A stretch of 64,000 nt of DNA from Acinetobacter colistiniresistens (GTDB lineage: Bacteria > Pseudomonadota > Gammaproteobacteria > Pseudomonadales > Moraxellaceae): positions 1 to 64,000 of the forward strand of contig NZ_KE340379.1 of the NCBI RefSeq assembly GCF_000413935.1, read 5' to 3'. Of this stretch, positions 49,348-58,285 are shown piece by piece (within the stretch, counting starts at the first letter, position 1; each line of letters opens with the position of its first letter). The translations under genes and the position numbers were made by a program. Under the pieces are notes generated by a model. The model was not told the origin of the DNA, searched no databases, and saw nothing but the letters and a program-made list of their open reading frames with translations.

Positions 49348-50382
49348 ATGAACCATATCGTTGAGCCACAAACCAGTAAATCCAAACCGTACAAACCTTA
49401 TCTTAATCGTGCTAAACGGCTTGCCAAAACTAAAGGCATGAACCGTGAACAATGGCTACAAGTTAGAAAACAGGGGATTGGCAGTAGTGATGCCGCAGCA
49501 GCCTGTGGACTTAATCCCCACATGAGCATGTTAGAGCTATGGATGATTAAAACAGGTCGGATGCAAACCCAGCCAGATCAACCAACCCAAAACAGTTATT
49601 CACCTTTATATTGGGGCAATCAGCTTGAACCTTTAATTGCCAACTATTACCAGCACAAGACAGGTCATAAAGTGCGTAAGGTCAATGCAGTTTTACAGCA
49701 TCCTGATCCTGATAAATACTTTATGCTGGCAAATCTGGACTATACCGTTGTGGGCTGTGATGAAGTACAGGTTTTGGAATGTAAATCTGTCGGTGAATGG
49801 GGAACCAAACTGTGGCGTGATGGTGTACCTTTATACGTGATTATTCAGGTACAGCACCAACTGGCAGTCACAGGCAAACAGGCAGCCCATATCTGTGCCT
49901 TGATCTGTGGACATGAAGCCAAGATATTTAAGGTTGAACGCAATGAAATTGTGATTGAGCGAATCATGGCTTCCGAACGGATATTTTGGAACTGTGTGGA
50001 AAGTGACACACCGCCCAGTGTTGATGCTAGTGAATCAGCCGCCAAAGCCCTGCAATTGCTTTACCCACAACATATCCCTTTACAGACCGTTGATTTTTCT
50101 AGTCTGGAAGGTGTCGATCAATTGTTTACTGATCTGTTGCATGAGGAAAAACAACTGAGCCATCACCAAACCCGATATGACTATATCAAGCATCGGATTC
50201 AGGTATTAATGAAAGATGCCGAGAAAGCCATCTTTAGTCAGGGAAGCGTGATATGGAAAAAATCCAAAGACAGTACCGTGCTAGACCAAAAGGCATTGTT
50301 ACAGGCACAGCCCGAACTTCTGCAACAGTACCCTCAATCCCGTACAGGTAGTCGCAGATTTAACATTTATCTACGTTCCTAA
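49348..50382 (+). CDS. YqaJ-type (lambda exonuclease family) recombinase nuclease
   Basis: 344 aa from MNHIVEPQTSKS; GGAG lies 7 bases upstream, and a Met four codons earlier is less likely. The PD-(D/E)XK core is visible: GSSDAAAACGLNPHMS, WGNQLEPLIANYY, MLANLDYTV (Asp), VLECKSVGEWG (E-x-K) and YVIIQVQHQLAVTG (Gln). Family members chew one strand from DNA ends for single-strand annealing; the annealing partner here may be the RDF-like or DUF932 protein, or absent. The C-terminal third is a helical extension. Confidence 0.9.
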   Translation: MNHIVEPQTSKSKPYKPYLNRAKRLAKTKGMNREQWLQVRKQGIGSSDAAAACGLNPHMSMLELWMIKTGRMQTQPDQPTQNSYSPLYWGNQLEPLIANYYQHKTGHKVRKVNAVLQHPDPDKYFMLANLDYTVVGCDEVQVLECKSVGEWGTKLWRDGVPLYVIIQVQHQLAVTGKQAAHICALICGHEAKIFKVERNEIVIERIMASERIFWNCVESDTPPSVDASESAAKALQLLYPQHIPLQTVDFSSLEGVDQLFTDLLHEEKQLSHHQTRYDYIKHRIQVLMKDAEKAIFSQGSVIWKKSKDSTVLDQKALLQAQPELLQQYPQSRTGSRRFNIYLRS

Positions 50383-50624
50383 ACACCAATCGTAATACCC
50401 CTTAAACCTAAAAAAGCGCAAAGCAACCCCCACTTGCCCTCCCTCCAAATTACAGAGAAAGGACGTTGGAGCAGCTTTGCGTCAATCTGGGATGCACACA
50501 ATCTCTTATGACCAATAAATAACAATAGGGGATTGATTAGGCTGAACAGGAATAGGTGAAGAGGTAGTGCTTTACGGTAAATATCGTAATTTCGTAAATA
50601 TTTAACCATACAAGGAATTAAAAT
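50383..50624. other. 242-bp gap with distant inverted repeat
   Basis: GCGCAAAGC near 50416 and GCTTTGCGT near 50472 could pair as the base of a long hairpin. Poly-C/CT-rich bases lie between the arms. It may be a 5' leader or regulatory RNA of the next gene. No protein gene is convincing here. Confidence 0.35.
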
Positions 50625-51536
50625 ATGATTAAAGGTTTAGCAATTACCCCACCTGTGTTGGGGCGTATCAGTATTGGTAAAATCGTTGAAAAGAATGGCA
50701 AGCGACTGCCTGAAAAGGATGACCAATTTACCATTACCAGTCAGATTCAAACTAAGGATGGCTGGGTCAAACACCCATTAGATGAACAGCTTAGAGCTAA
50801 AGCCCAAAATGGAAAACTCCGAACCATTCCAGTAAGGATGATTTTTAATGAACCTGAACTGAACTTACGAGCTGAATATACCTTGTTTGACCGACAGACT
50901 GGGCGACCAGTGTGTACAGGTAATGGGGAAACTTGCCAGCGACTCGGGCAGAGCGGCATTGAGCAACATCCTTGTCCATCACCTGATCTATGCCCACTGG
51001 CACAAGGTGGACTCTGTAAGCCTTACGGTAGGTTGTATGTCAATCTGGATGAATCAGATGAGTTTGGCACATTTATTTTTAGAACCACAGGCTTTAACAG
51101 TATTCGGACACTGGCAGCAAGGCTGAGTTATTACCATGCGGCATCAGGTAATTTACTGTCCTGTTTACCATTACAGCTCACTTTACGAGGTAAAAGCACC
51201 ACGCAAAGCTATCGTACTCCGATCTATTACGTGGACTTAACTTTACGTGACGGTGTGAATTTACAGGATGCGATTGTTTCAGCCAAGCAGATTGACCAAC
51301 AAAGCAAGGCAGCAGGCTTTTATCAGGAGGCGCTGGATTTTATAGCCAAACAAGGCTATGGCAATACCAGTTTTGAGATGAGTAGTGATGAGGGACTGGA
51401 TATAGTGGAGGAGTTTTATAGTGATCAGCAAAATGCTGTTGAGGTACAGCCTGATTCAGCATCTGTTCATCAGGGAATGGATGATGCCGTAGAAATAAAA
51501 CAGGGACTTCGGCAAAGTGTGCGGGCTGTAAATTAG
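50625..51536 (+). CDS. recombination-directionality-factor-like / metal-binding protein
   Basis: 303 aa. The N-terminal ITPPVLGRISIGKIVEKNGKR and the cysteine cluster C97-x6-C104 with CPSPDLCPLAQGGLC form a probable zinc site. The middle GRLYVNLDESDEFGTFIFRTTGFNS is characteristic of the family often labelled hydrolase/metal-binding protein and related to Gp3-like recombination directionality factors. It regularly accompanies DUF932 and YqaJ proteins on islands and plasmids. The role is inferred from that company and is not certain. Confidence 0.72.
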   Translation: MIKGLAITPPVLGRISIGKIVEKNGKRLPEKDDQFTITSQIQTKDGWVKHPLDEQLRAKAQNGKLRTIPVRMIFNEPELNLRAEYTLFDRQTGRPVCTGNGETCQRLGQSGIEQHPCPSPDLCPLAQGGLCKPYGRLYVNLDESDEFGTFIFRTTGFNSIRTLAARLSYYHAASGNLLSCLPLQLTLRGKSTTQSYRTPIYYVDLTLRDGVNLQDAIVSAKQIDQQSKAAGFYQEALDFIAKQGYGNTSFEMSSDEGLDIVEEFYSDQQNAVEVQPDSASVHQGMDDAVEIKQGLRQSVRAVN

Positions 51537-51618
51537 GTCAGCGTTATTGGCAGAAAAATACAGAACTCGGTTTTGTATTGAGAGAAGCACCTCTCAATCA
51601 CAAACTGGGAGTAATAAG

Positions 51619-51843
51619 ATGATGTCATCCAATGAATATCAATATCGTATTTTTAATATCAAAGCCGTGATTGAAATTACTGCACTGAGTCGTTCAACCA
51701 TCTATGAAATGATGAATCCTAAATCTAAATATTACGATTCAACATTTCCTAAACCTGTTCGTTTAACAGAAATTCGGGTTGGCTGGGTAGCTCAGGAAAT
51801 CTATGACTGGCTGGAGTTAAAAATCGCTCAGCGAAAAGAGTAA
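51619..51843 (+). CDS. AlpA-family DNA-binding regulator / excisionase
   Basis: 74 aa from MMSSNEYQYRIFN, with GGGAG upstream; the frame opens 24 codons earlier. It is a winged-helix MerR-like domain: IKAVIEITALSRSTIYEMM is the helix-turn-helix, FPKPVRLTEIRVGWVAQEI the wing. AlpA in CP4-57 switches on integrase and excision. Here it is the last gene of the recombination module and ends inside its terminator, whose stem starts at the stop codon. Confidence 0.9.
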   Translation: MMSSNEYQYRIFNIKAVIEITALSRSTIYEMMNPKSKYYDSTFPKPVRLTEIRVGWVAQEIYDWLELKIAQRKE

Positions 51844-51868
51844 GGGGAAATGATCCCCTTATTTTTTT
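51842..51868 (+). terminator. intrinsic terminator at the alpA stop codon
   Basis: AAGGGGA, loop AATGA, TCCCCTT, then ATTTTTTT. Confidence 0.92.
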
Positions 51869-51907
51869 GTTATAAATAGATATGGTTAAGGGAAGTTAAT
51901 AGAGTAT

Positions 51908-52600
51908 TTAAGCTGACAAATAACTTAGATAAATCAAATCTGATTGCTCTGGCTCGGATGTGGCGTTACAGCTATAAAAAATTTCCCCATTAAACTTTTC
52001 TCCTAAAAGTTCAATAATGATTTCAGCTAAATCCTGAACCTTGTCGAGTGAGAATGAAGATTGATGCAGATTGAAATTAAGTATCACTGTATCGTCTTTA
52101 CCAATAGGGCTAAACAACGGTTTTATATTTTCATTCATTAACTGTTGTTCTTGTAATGAATGAATATTGATACGGTGTTGCCCTTTTCCAAAAGCATCAG
52201 ACTGGTAAAGATCCGTTGGCTCAAGAAACATTTCTGTTGAGAAATAGGTTTTAATCAATGCATTAAAAACCTTTTCCAGTGCCTGCTGATAGTCTTCATT
52301 GGATGCCTGCTGGTAAATAAGGGTATTAGATAAATGCTCAGGTAAAGGAGTTAGGTTATTTTTGGCTGTAATCACGATGCTATGTTCACAGCCAATCGGA
52401 ATTGCGGTTAATTCTGCCAAATCATCTACAATGATGGCAGTAACTTTATCTGCATCGGAAAATGGCAGTTCAGATAATGATTTCTGAATAATAGAAAAAG
52501 GGCGTAATTTCTCTGTTGTTGGATCAAAGAATTCGAGATGAAGATCAATATTGGAATAAATGTGAATCATCTGGAGTGATGAGTTATTTTGTGTTTGCAT
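51908..52600 (-). CDS. unknown 230-aa protein, possibly with a tubulin/FtsZ-like C-terminal fold
   Basis: No signal peptide or membrane segment. The order of elements in the second half (a DLYQSDAFGKGQHR stretch, helix, TVILNFNLHQSSFSLDKVQDL, helix, NGEIFYSCNATSE, SDLIYLSYLSA) resembles the second domain of FtsZ-type proteins, but the GTP-binding motif is absent. This is only a pattern resemblance. It faces alpA and is divergent from hsdM with a 378-base gap. Function unknown. Confidence 0.6.
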   Translation of the reverse strand: MQTQNNSSLQMIHIYSNIDLHLEFFDPTTEKLRPFSIIQKSLSELPFSDADKVTAIIVDDLAELTAIPIGCEHSIVITAKNNLTPLPEHLSNTLIYQQASNEDYQQALEKVFNALIKTYFSTEMFLEPTDLYQSDAFGKGQHRINIHSLQEQQLMNENIKPLFSPIGKDDTVILNFNLHQSSFSLDKVQDLAEIIIELLGEKFNGEIFYSCNATSEPEQSDLIYLSYLSA

Positions 52601-52978
52601 GAAATTAGCTCGATGAAAATGTTGTAGAGAACATAATTGAGCTTATCAAATCTTGGGGGCAGGAGAACCCAGCCAAGTTGCGACTAGGTCATAGTTTGTC
52701 GCAGTGTTTTATCAATCAAATCAAGATTTTTAAGATTTAACCACAGGATAAAAGGGTTTACCCCAAGTTTTGTCATTGGGATGATTCAGCATGACCTGTA
52801 TCATTTCAGGGATAATGGTCAAAAGGATGGTACACGCATCTTTAAGTTGGCTACGATTGACTGTACTGTTAAATTTAGTACGACAAATTATGTCTTTTAT
52901 CTTGCAAATGTAGCTGAAAAATAATTAATTTTCGGTAAACTATTCACGTTTCATTCTTCTCTGTGGATTTTTATAACA
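52601..52978. other. 378-bp gap upstream of hsdM
   Basis: It holds the divergent promoter regions of hsdM and the unknown gene. On the minus strand a frame with no start codon is open from about 52935 down to 52738 (containing NRSQLKDACTILLTIIPEM), which may be a gene remnant. Confidence 0.4.
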
Positions 52979-54547
52979 ATGACCCAAGTACAACTGCAAC
53001 AGCTACAAAAACAACTATGGAATATTGCCAATACTTTACGTGGCAAAATGGGTGCAGATGAATTTCGAGACTATATTCTAGGGTTTATCTTCTTTAAATA
53101 TTTATCTGAAAAAGCCGTGAACTTCGCCAACGAGTTATTGGATGGCGAAGACATTAGCTTTTTAGAGCTTGATGAAAATAACGCTGAGCATGTGCCATAT
53201 ATTGAAGAAATTAAAAAGAATGCCATTGAAGAAGTCGGCTATGCGCTGACACCAAAGCAACTATTCCATACGCTTGCTGAACGTGGTCGTAAAGGCGAAT
53301 TTATTTTAGATGATTTGGCTGCAACGCTAAAAGCCATTGAACAAAGTACGCTGGGTTCAGACTCTGCCGATGACTTTGCCAATCTGTTTGAAGACCTTGA
53401 TCTAAATTCGACCAAGCTCGGAAATACGGCGAGTGATCGTAATGAGCTAGTGGCAAAGGTTCTCAGTCATTTAGACGATATTGATTTTGATATTTCCAAT
53501 ACTGAATCGGATGTATTGGGTGATGCTTATGAATATCTGATTGGTGAGTTTGCATCAGGTGCAGGTAAAAAAGCAGGGGAATTCTATACGCCTCAAACGG
53601 TATCGACTTTACTGGCGAAGATCGTGACGCAAGGAAAAACCCGTTTACGTTCTGTTTATGACCCGACTTGTGGTTCTGGTTCGTTGTTGTTACGTGTAAA
53701 GCGTGAAGTGCAAGATGTGGATATGATTTACGGTCAGGAAATGAACCGTACTACCTACAACTTGGCTCGTATGAACATGATTTTGCATGACGTGCATTTT
53801 GCCAAGTTCGATATTAAGCAAGAAGATACCTTGATTCGTCCTCAGCATTTGAACAAGCGTTTTGATGCAGTGGTTGCCAATCCGCCATTTTCGGCAAAGT
53901 GGTCTGCTGATCCATTATTTTTACAAGATGAGCGTTTTGCAGCGTATGGCAAACTCGCACCAAGTTCTAAGGCAGATATGGCATTTGTTCAGCACATGCT
54001 GCATCAACTAGATGAGCATGGCACGATGGCAGTTGTGCTGCCACACGGTGTTTTATTCCGTGGTTCGAGTGAAGGTGTGATTCGTCAGTATTTGATTGAA
54101 CAGCTCAATGTGATTGATACCATTATTGGTTTACCTGCCAATATTTTCTATGGTACGTCGATTCCGACTTGTATTTTGGTGCTGAAGAAAAACCGTGAGC
54201 ATAAAGACAATATTTTGTTTATTGATGCCAGCAACGAGTTTGAGAAGCAGAAGAATCAAAACAAGTTATTGCCTGAGCATTTGGACAATATTATTGGGGC
54301 ATTTGAAAACCGTCAGAATATTGAAAAGTATGCGCATGTGGCGACTTTAAAAGAAGTGAAAGACAACGACTTTAACCTGAATATTCCGCGTTATGTGGAT
54401 ACTTTTGAAGCTGAGAATGAGATTGACCTTGATGCAATTGCTCAAGCCTTGCAGACTTTGGAAGTTGAGAGTCAAAAGACCGATGCCTTGATTAGCGAGT
54501 TTTGCAAAGAGTTAGGGATTGCTTCGCCTTTTGTGGAGGTGAAGTAA
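52979..54547 (+). CDS. hsdM: type I restriction-modification DNA methyltransferase subunit HsdM
   Basis: 522 aa. The N-terminal HsdM_N helical domain (LWNIANTLRGKMGADEFRDYI) is followed by the N6-adenine methyltransferase domain with the SAM motif DPTCGSGSLLL at 228 and the catalytic NPPF at ~301. Two HsdM with one HsdS form the methylase; two HsdR added make the nuclease. The sequence type is that of the EcoR124/IC-like group. The stop overlaps the hsdS start by one base (TAATG), so they are coupled. Confidence 0.96.
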   Translation: MTQVQLQQLQKQLWNIANTLRGKMGADEFRDYILGFIFFKYLSEKAVNFANELLDGEDISFLELDENNAEHVPYIEEIKKNAIEEVGYALTPKQLFHTLAERGRKGEFILDDLAATLKAIEQSTLGSDSADDFANLFEDLDLNSTKLGNTASDRNELVAKVLSHLDDIDFDISNTESDVLGDAYEYLIGEFASGAGKKAGEFYTPQTVSTLLAKIVTQGKTRLRSVYDPTCGSGSLLLRVKREVQDVDMIYGQEMNRTTYNLARMNMILHDVHFAKFDIKQEDTLIRPQHLNKRFDAVVANPPFSAKWSADPLFLQDERFAAYGKLAPSSKADMAFVQHMLHQLDEHGTMAVVLPHGVLFRGSSEGVIRQYLIEQLNVIDTIIGLPANIFYGTSIPTCILVLKKNREHKDNILFIDASNEFEKQKNQNKLLPEHLDNIIGAFENRQNIEKYAHVATLKEVKDNDFNLNIPRYVDTFEAENEIDLDAIAQALQTLEVESQKTDALISEFCKELGIASPFVEVK

Positions 54548-55746
54548 TGTCTGTACCAGTAATAAGATTCAATAGTTTTAGTGAAGATTGGCACTTAGAA
54601 TCAATTAGTTCAGTCATCAGTAATAAAAGTAAAAAATATGACCCTATCAAAGCTATAGAGGATTTACCATGTATTGAACTGGAACATCTTTCACAGCAAA
54701 CAGGAGAAATCTTAGATACTATTTCTGCTAAGGATCAAAAAAGTATAAAAAATATTTTTGATGAAAACAGTGTTTTATTCGGTAAATTAAGACCATACCT
54801 CCGAAAATTTGCAAGACCTGATTTTAAAGGTGTTTGCTCTTCTGAAATTTGGGTACTAAAAAGTAAAAAATTACAACCAGATTTTCTTTTTCAATATATT
54901 CAGACAGATAATTTTTTTGAACTAACTCAAATACAAGCTGGTTCTAAAATGCCACGAGCTGATTGGGAAAGTATTTCAAAAGGAGAAATTTATTTTCCTA
55001 ATTCTAAAGAACAAACCAAAATCGCCTCTTTCCTTTCCGCAGTCGATGAAAAGATTAGCCAACTGACTCAAAAACATGAGCTACTCAGCCAGTATAAACA
55101 AGGCATGATGCAGAAGTTGTTTAGTCAGCAGATTCGTTTTAAAGCGGATGATGGCAGTGAGTTTGGGGAGTGGGAGAACTATAGTTTAAAAGAGTTATTG
55201 TTAAAGGTTATTGATAACAGAGGGAAAACACCAGATACAAAACCTGATCTTGATATCCCATTAATTGAAATTAATGCGGTTGGCAATCGTAATGTAGATT
55301 ATAGCAAAGTTTCAAAATTTGTTTCCAAAGATACTTTTAATAGTTGGTTTAGAGCATACTTGGAAGATAAAGATATACTTTTTTCTACAGTTGGAAATAC
55401 AGCTATTTGTAGTATTTACTCATCACAAGTTCAAGCAGGTATAGCTCAAAATCTTGTTGGGCTTAGAGCTAGAAAAGAAGTAGTTGAATCCGTTTTTTTA
55501 TACTATTTATTAATTGTGGAATCTAATAATAAAAAGTTTAAGGCAATTGAAATGCAGGCAGTTCAGCCATCAATTAAAGTCTCTCAAATGATTCATATTA
55601 ATTTTGAGATACCTAAAAGTCTAACTGAGCAGATTAAAATCTCCAATTTTTTATCAAGCATCGACCAAAAAATTGAAGTTGTGGCACAGCAAATTGAACA
55701 AGCCAAACAGTGGAAAAAAGGGTTGTTGCAGCAGATGTTTGTGTGA
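54547..55746 (+). CDS. hsdS: type I restriction-modification specificity subunit HsdS
   Basis: 400 aa from the ATG overlapping the hsdM stop. Two target-recognition domains (~1-155 and ~205-355) alternate with two conserved coiled-coil regions (KIASFLSAVDEKISQLTQKH and ISNFLSSIDQKIEVVAQQIE), both ending in a KKGLLQQMF-like or KQGMMQKLF motif. The two half-sites would set a bipartite recognition sequence. It is more AT-rich than hsdM, as expected for recombining specificity genes. Confidence 0.95.
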   Translation: MSVPVIRFNSFSEDWHLESISSVISNKSKKYDPIKAIEDLPCIELEHLSQQTGEILDTISAKDQKSIKNIFDENSVLFGKLRPYLRKFARPDFKGVCSSEIWVLKSKKLQPDFLFQYIQTDNFFELTQIQAGSKMPRADWESISKGEIYFPNSKEQTKIASFLSAVDEKISQLTQKHELLSQYKQGMMQKLFSQQIRFKADDGSEFGEWENYSLKELLLKVIDNRGKTPDTKPDLDIPLIEINAVGNRNVDYSKVSKFVSKDTFNSWFRAYLEDKDILFSTVGNTAICSIYSSQVQAGIAQNLVGLRARKEVVESVFLYYLLIVESNNKKFKAIEMQAVQPSIKVSQMIHINFEIPKSLTEQIKISNFLSSIDQKIEVVAQQIEQAKQWKKGLLQQMFV

Positions 55747-55790
55747 ATTTTAAACTTTAGAGTTTTTTAATTTTTTTGTATGGGTGTGGA

Positions 55791-56903
55791 ATGTTGGACT
55801 GGCAAAAGTGGAAATATGAAAATAGAGACAAGATTAAGCATATTGTTGGGTATGAAGAAAAATTTGTAGATGAAATCTTAAGTCAAATGCCAGAAATCTC
55901 CCCCGATGATGTTATCGCTCAGTATCCATTTAAAGATAATAAATCGGGTAATCGGTATATTGATTTCATGATCGTTAATAAAAGCAAAGGTTATCAATTG
56001 CCAATTGAGTTGGACGGTTACGCAAAAATCAATAATAAGGGGTATGAAAAGTTTAATGACTTTCTCGAGCGTCAGAATGATTTAATTCAACAATTTGGAA
56101 TTGTCTTACGCTATACCAATAAAAAAGCATTTCAACAACAGCAACAAGTGATCCTTGAGATTCGTAAAGCATTACAAGCTCAAGTGAGCCATCAAATTAC
56201 TGAACAATCTAAACAAAAACAGATTCAAGTTCTAATCGCTGAACAAGAAGCTAAAATAGCCGATTTAGAAAAACAGCTAACTACAAATAATTCACTAAAT
56301 CATTCAGATGTTTCAAATGAGCTAAGCAATGTAAGAAAAGGTATAGATGCATTTAAACAAAATCATTTACAAGAACTACAAAATTTACAAAAAGAACTTT
56401 CAGAGATGAAAGGAAGGCAAACACAAGAGCTTGGCTCAGTTAAAAATGAAATCAAAAAACAGATTTATATCGGAGTAGGTCTTGTTGCCTCTATTGCGCT
56501 AGGCGCAGTGTTATATATAAAATCGACCTCACAATCTGCTGAAAATATACCCATAACACAGCAAGTTTCACCTAGTTATCTTTCATCAGATGTTCAGGAA
56601 GATCAAAATTCAACTTCAAGTGCGAATCATATTCAATCTATTCAAGCTAGTATGTTTATTGGTCAAAATCGAATAGTATGCGGTAAGGTAGCCCAATTAA
56701 AAGAGTTCTCAAAAGGGGTGTATTTGAACTTTGATCAACCTTATCCAAAAGCAACATTTACAGTAGTCATTTGGAATAGTAACTCTCATATCAGCAAACA
56801 ACTGCGAAATGTAGAAAATAATACCTTATGTATTCAAGGTAAAATTGAGGAATACAGAGGGAAGCCACAAATGGTTCTAAATTCATTACAGCAAATTATC
56901 TAG
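55791..56903 (+). CDS. nuclease-like / coiled-coil / membrane / OB-fold fusion protein in the hsd operon
   Basis: 370 aa from MLDWQKWKYENRDK; a TTG 15 bases earlier is possible. Residues ~40-112 look like a PD-(D/E)XK fold of DUF559 type: RYIDFM (Asp58), PIELDG (Glu73, Asp75) and RQNDLIQQFGIVLRYTN. Residues ~115-222 are coiled coil. Residues 225-243 are a membrane helix. Residues ~285-370 are a small beta domain with VCGKV, YLNF, YPKATF, VIW, CIQGKIEEY, OB-fold-like. With the membrane helix facing out, the last domain would be periplasmic. It is 44 bases after hsdS. The function is unknown. Confidence 0.75.
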   Translation: MLDWQKWKYENRDKIKHIVGYEEKFVDEILSQMPEISPDDVIAQYPFKDNKSGNRYIDFMIVNKSKGYQLPIELDGYAKINNKGYEKFNDFLERQNDLIQQFGIVLRYTNKKAFQQQQQVILEIRKALQAQVSHQITEQSKQKQIQVLIAEQEAKIADLEKQLTTNNSLNHSDVSNELSNVRKGIDAFKQNHLQELQNLQKELSEMKGRQTQELGSVKNEIKKQIYIGVGLVASIALGAVLYIKSTSQSAENIPITQQVSPSYLSSDVQEDQNSTSSANHIQSIQASMFIGQNRIVCGKVAQLKEFSKGVYLNFDQPYPKATFTVVIWNSNSHISKQLRNVENNTLCIQGKIEEYRGKPQMVLNSLQQII

Positions 56904-56912
56904 GAGGTAATG

Positions 56913-57722
56913 ATGTTAGAGACTATAGGGATTATCTTTGCAGTGCTTTTCTTTTTAGCTCTTTTTTCTCAAATGGCAGACGACCATGAAATTGAGCATA
57001 AAAAAAGGAAAGATGAGTTAGAGTATCAAAAAAAGCAACAAGAACATGAGCTTGAGATTAAAAAACTAGCAGGGCTAAATCCTTTATATCAAGAACAGAC
57101 TCGCAAAAATAAACAATATAAGGCTGTAATTGTTGGCTTGATTGCTTTGATAATTTTTATTGGTGGCTATATTTTATTTTCAAACAATGAATCTGCAGTT
57201 GCTAGAGAAGATCACATACTTCTTAACGCAGAAGAAATAGCGGATGCCTCACGACAATTGCCAGTGGACAGCCAAAAAAATCAAGGCTTGCCAGAAAGAT
57301 TTACGCCATCGAATGTGCATGAGCAACAAATAGAAACTGATACAGCATCAACTACTAAACCAATTGATCAACCTAAAATTGAAGAGCCAAGACAGGCTGT
57401 TTTAAATCCATTTGAAGGCAATATAGACGATACAAATTTATCGACATCTGGTCAGATTTCAGTATATGAAGCAGATGCACATATTGGAGAAAGTACGACT
57501 GTGTGTGGTGAAGTGAGTCAAATTTCACAAACATCAAAAGCAACGTATATAAATTTTGGAGGTATATATCCAAAACATAAATTCAGTGCAGTGATTTGGT
57601 CAAACAACATCATGCCGACATCAGAGGGTAGCAATATTTGTATCACTGGCTTAATCGAAAGCTATAAAGGTGTTCCTCAAATTGTGATTCGCTCTGTTGA
57701 AAATCAGATTTCAAGCTATTAA
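56913..57722 (+). CDS. two-helix membrane protein with the same OB-fold-like domain
   Basis: 269 aa, starting at the second of two consecutive ATGs, five bases after AGGAGG. Membrane helix 1 is at ~4-20, a highly charged helix follows (~25-55), then membrane helix 2 at ~72-89. A low-complexity linker leads to the C-terminal domain (~180-268) with VCGEV, YINF, YPKHKF, VIW, CITGLIESY, matching the preceding protein. It starts 9 bases after the previous stop. Function unknown; it is most likely a partner of the fusion protein. Confidence 0.75.
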   Translation: MLETIGIIFAVLFFLALFSQMADDHEIEHKKRKDELEYQKKQQEHELEIKKLAGLNPLYQEQTRKNKQYKAVIVGLIALIIFIGGYILFSNNESAVAREDHILLNAEEIADASRQLPVDSQKNQGLPERFTPSNVHEQQIETDTASTTKPIDQPKIEEPRQAVLNPFEGNIDDTNLSTSGQISVYEADAHIGESTTVCGEVSQISQTSKATYINFGGIYPKHKFSAVIWSNNIMPTSEGSNICITGLIESYKGVPQIVIRSVENQISSY

Positions 57723-57740
57723 ATACTTAAGGTGTTCCCT

Positions 57741-58105
57741 ATGCTAAAAAAATATTAATTACTTCTTTGTTGTCTATGGCGAGCTTAAATGCTTTTTCGC
57801 AGGAAATTAAAATTGAGGCAATTAAAGCTCCATTCCATGTTGGTAAGACCGTGATGGCATGTGGGCAGTTAGCTGAGATTAAGCATTTAGAAAATCGGCA
57901 TTATTTAAATCTTGATCGAATGTATCCGAATCAAACGTTGACGCTTTTAGTTTGGGACAATAACTACAAATGGTTTGAAGAGCGCTTCGGTCGTATTGAT
58001 GGCATGGTAGGTAAGCGTTTCTGTGCTCGAGGAACAATTGAAGAATATAAAAACAATTTGCAAATGAAGGTGAATAATCCTCAGTTTTTAAGATTAATGC
58101 ACTGA
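57741..58105 (+). pseudogene. exported OB-fold-like protein, out of frame at a 7-A run
   Basis: ATG 57741 has AAGG 9 bases upstream but reads ATG-CTA-AAA-AAA-TAT-TAA and stops. With one more A in the run 57746-57752 it would read MLKKILITSLLSMASLNAFS, a perfect signal peptide, then the body QEIKIEAIKAPFHVGKTVMA. The body repeats the OB-fold motif (ACGQL, YLNL, LVW, CARGTIEEY). An alternative TTG start at 57767 gives a 112-aa protein with a weak signal. This may be a mutation, a slippage or phase-variation switch, or a sequencing error. Confidence 0.65.
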
Positions 58106-58285
58106 TTCTTTAAAAGTTTTCTATGTGGTATTCCTCTTATCAAGTCTTTAAATGAGATTAATGAAAAATATGCGTTGCACATATTTTGTTTAAATAGAGT
58201 CTAAAATTTGATAAATAGCTAAAACTATGCTTAGTTATTGTATTGGTTAAGTTGTTGTTAAATATTGATTTAAAGTGATGGTGAA

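Noticed and set aside
50379..50609. 76-aa minus-strand frame upstream of the RDF-like gene
   Set aside because: No family features and a poor ribosome site; it overlaps an inverted-repeat leader and the 3' end of the YqaJ gene. Kept only as non-coding structure.
52738..52935. Open minus-strand frame with protein-like text in the gap before hsdM
   Set aside because: No start codon and no recognised family. Mentioned as a possible remnant only.
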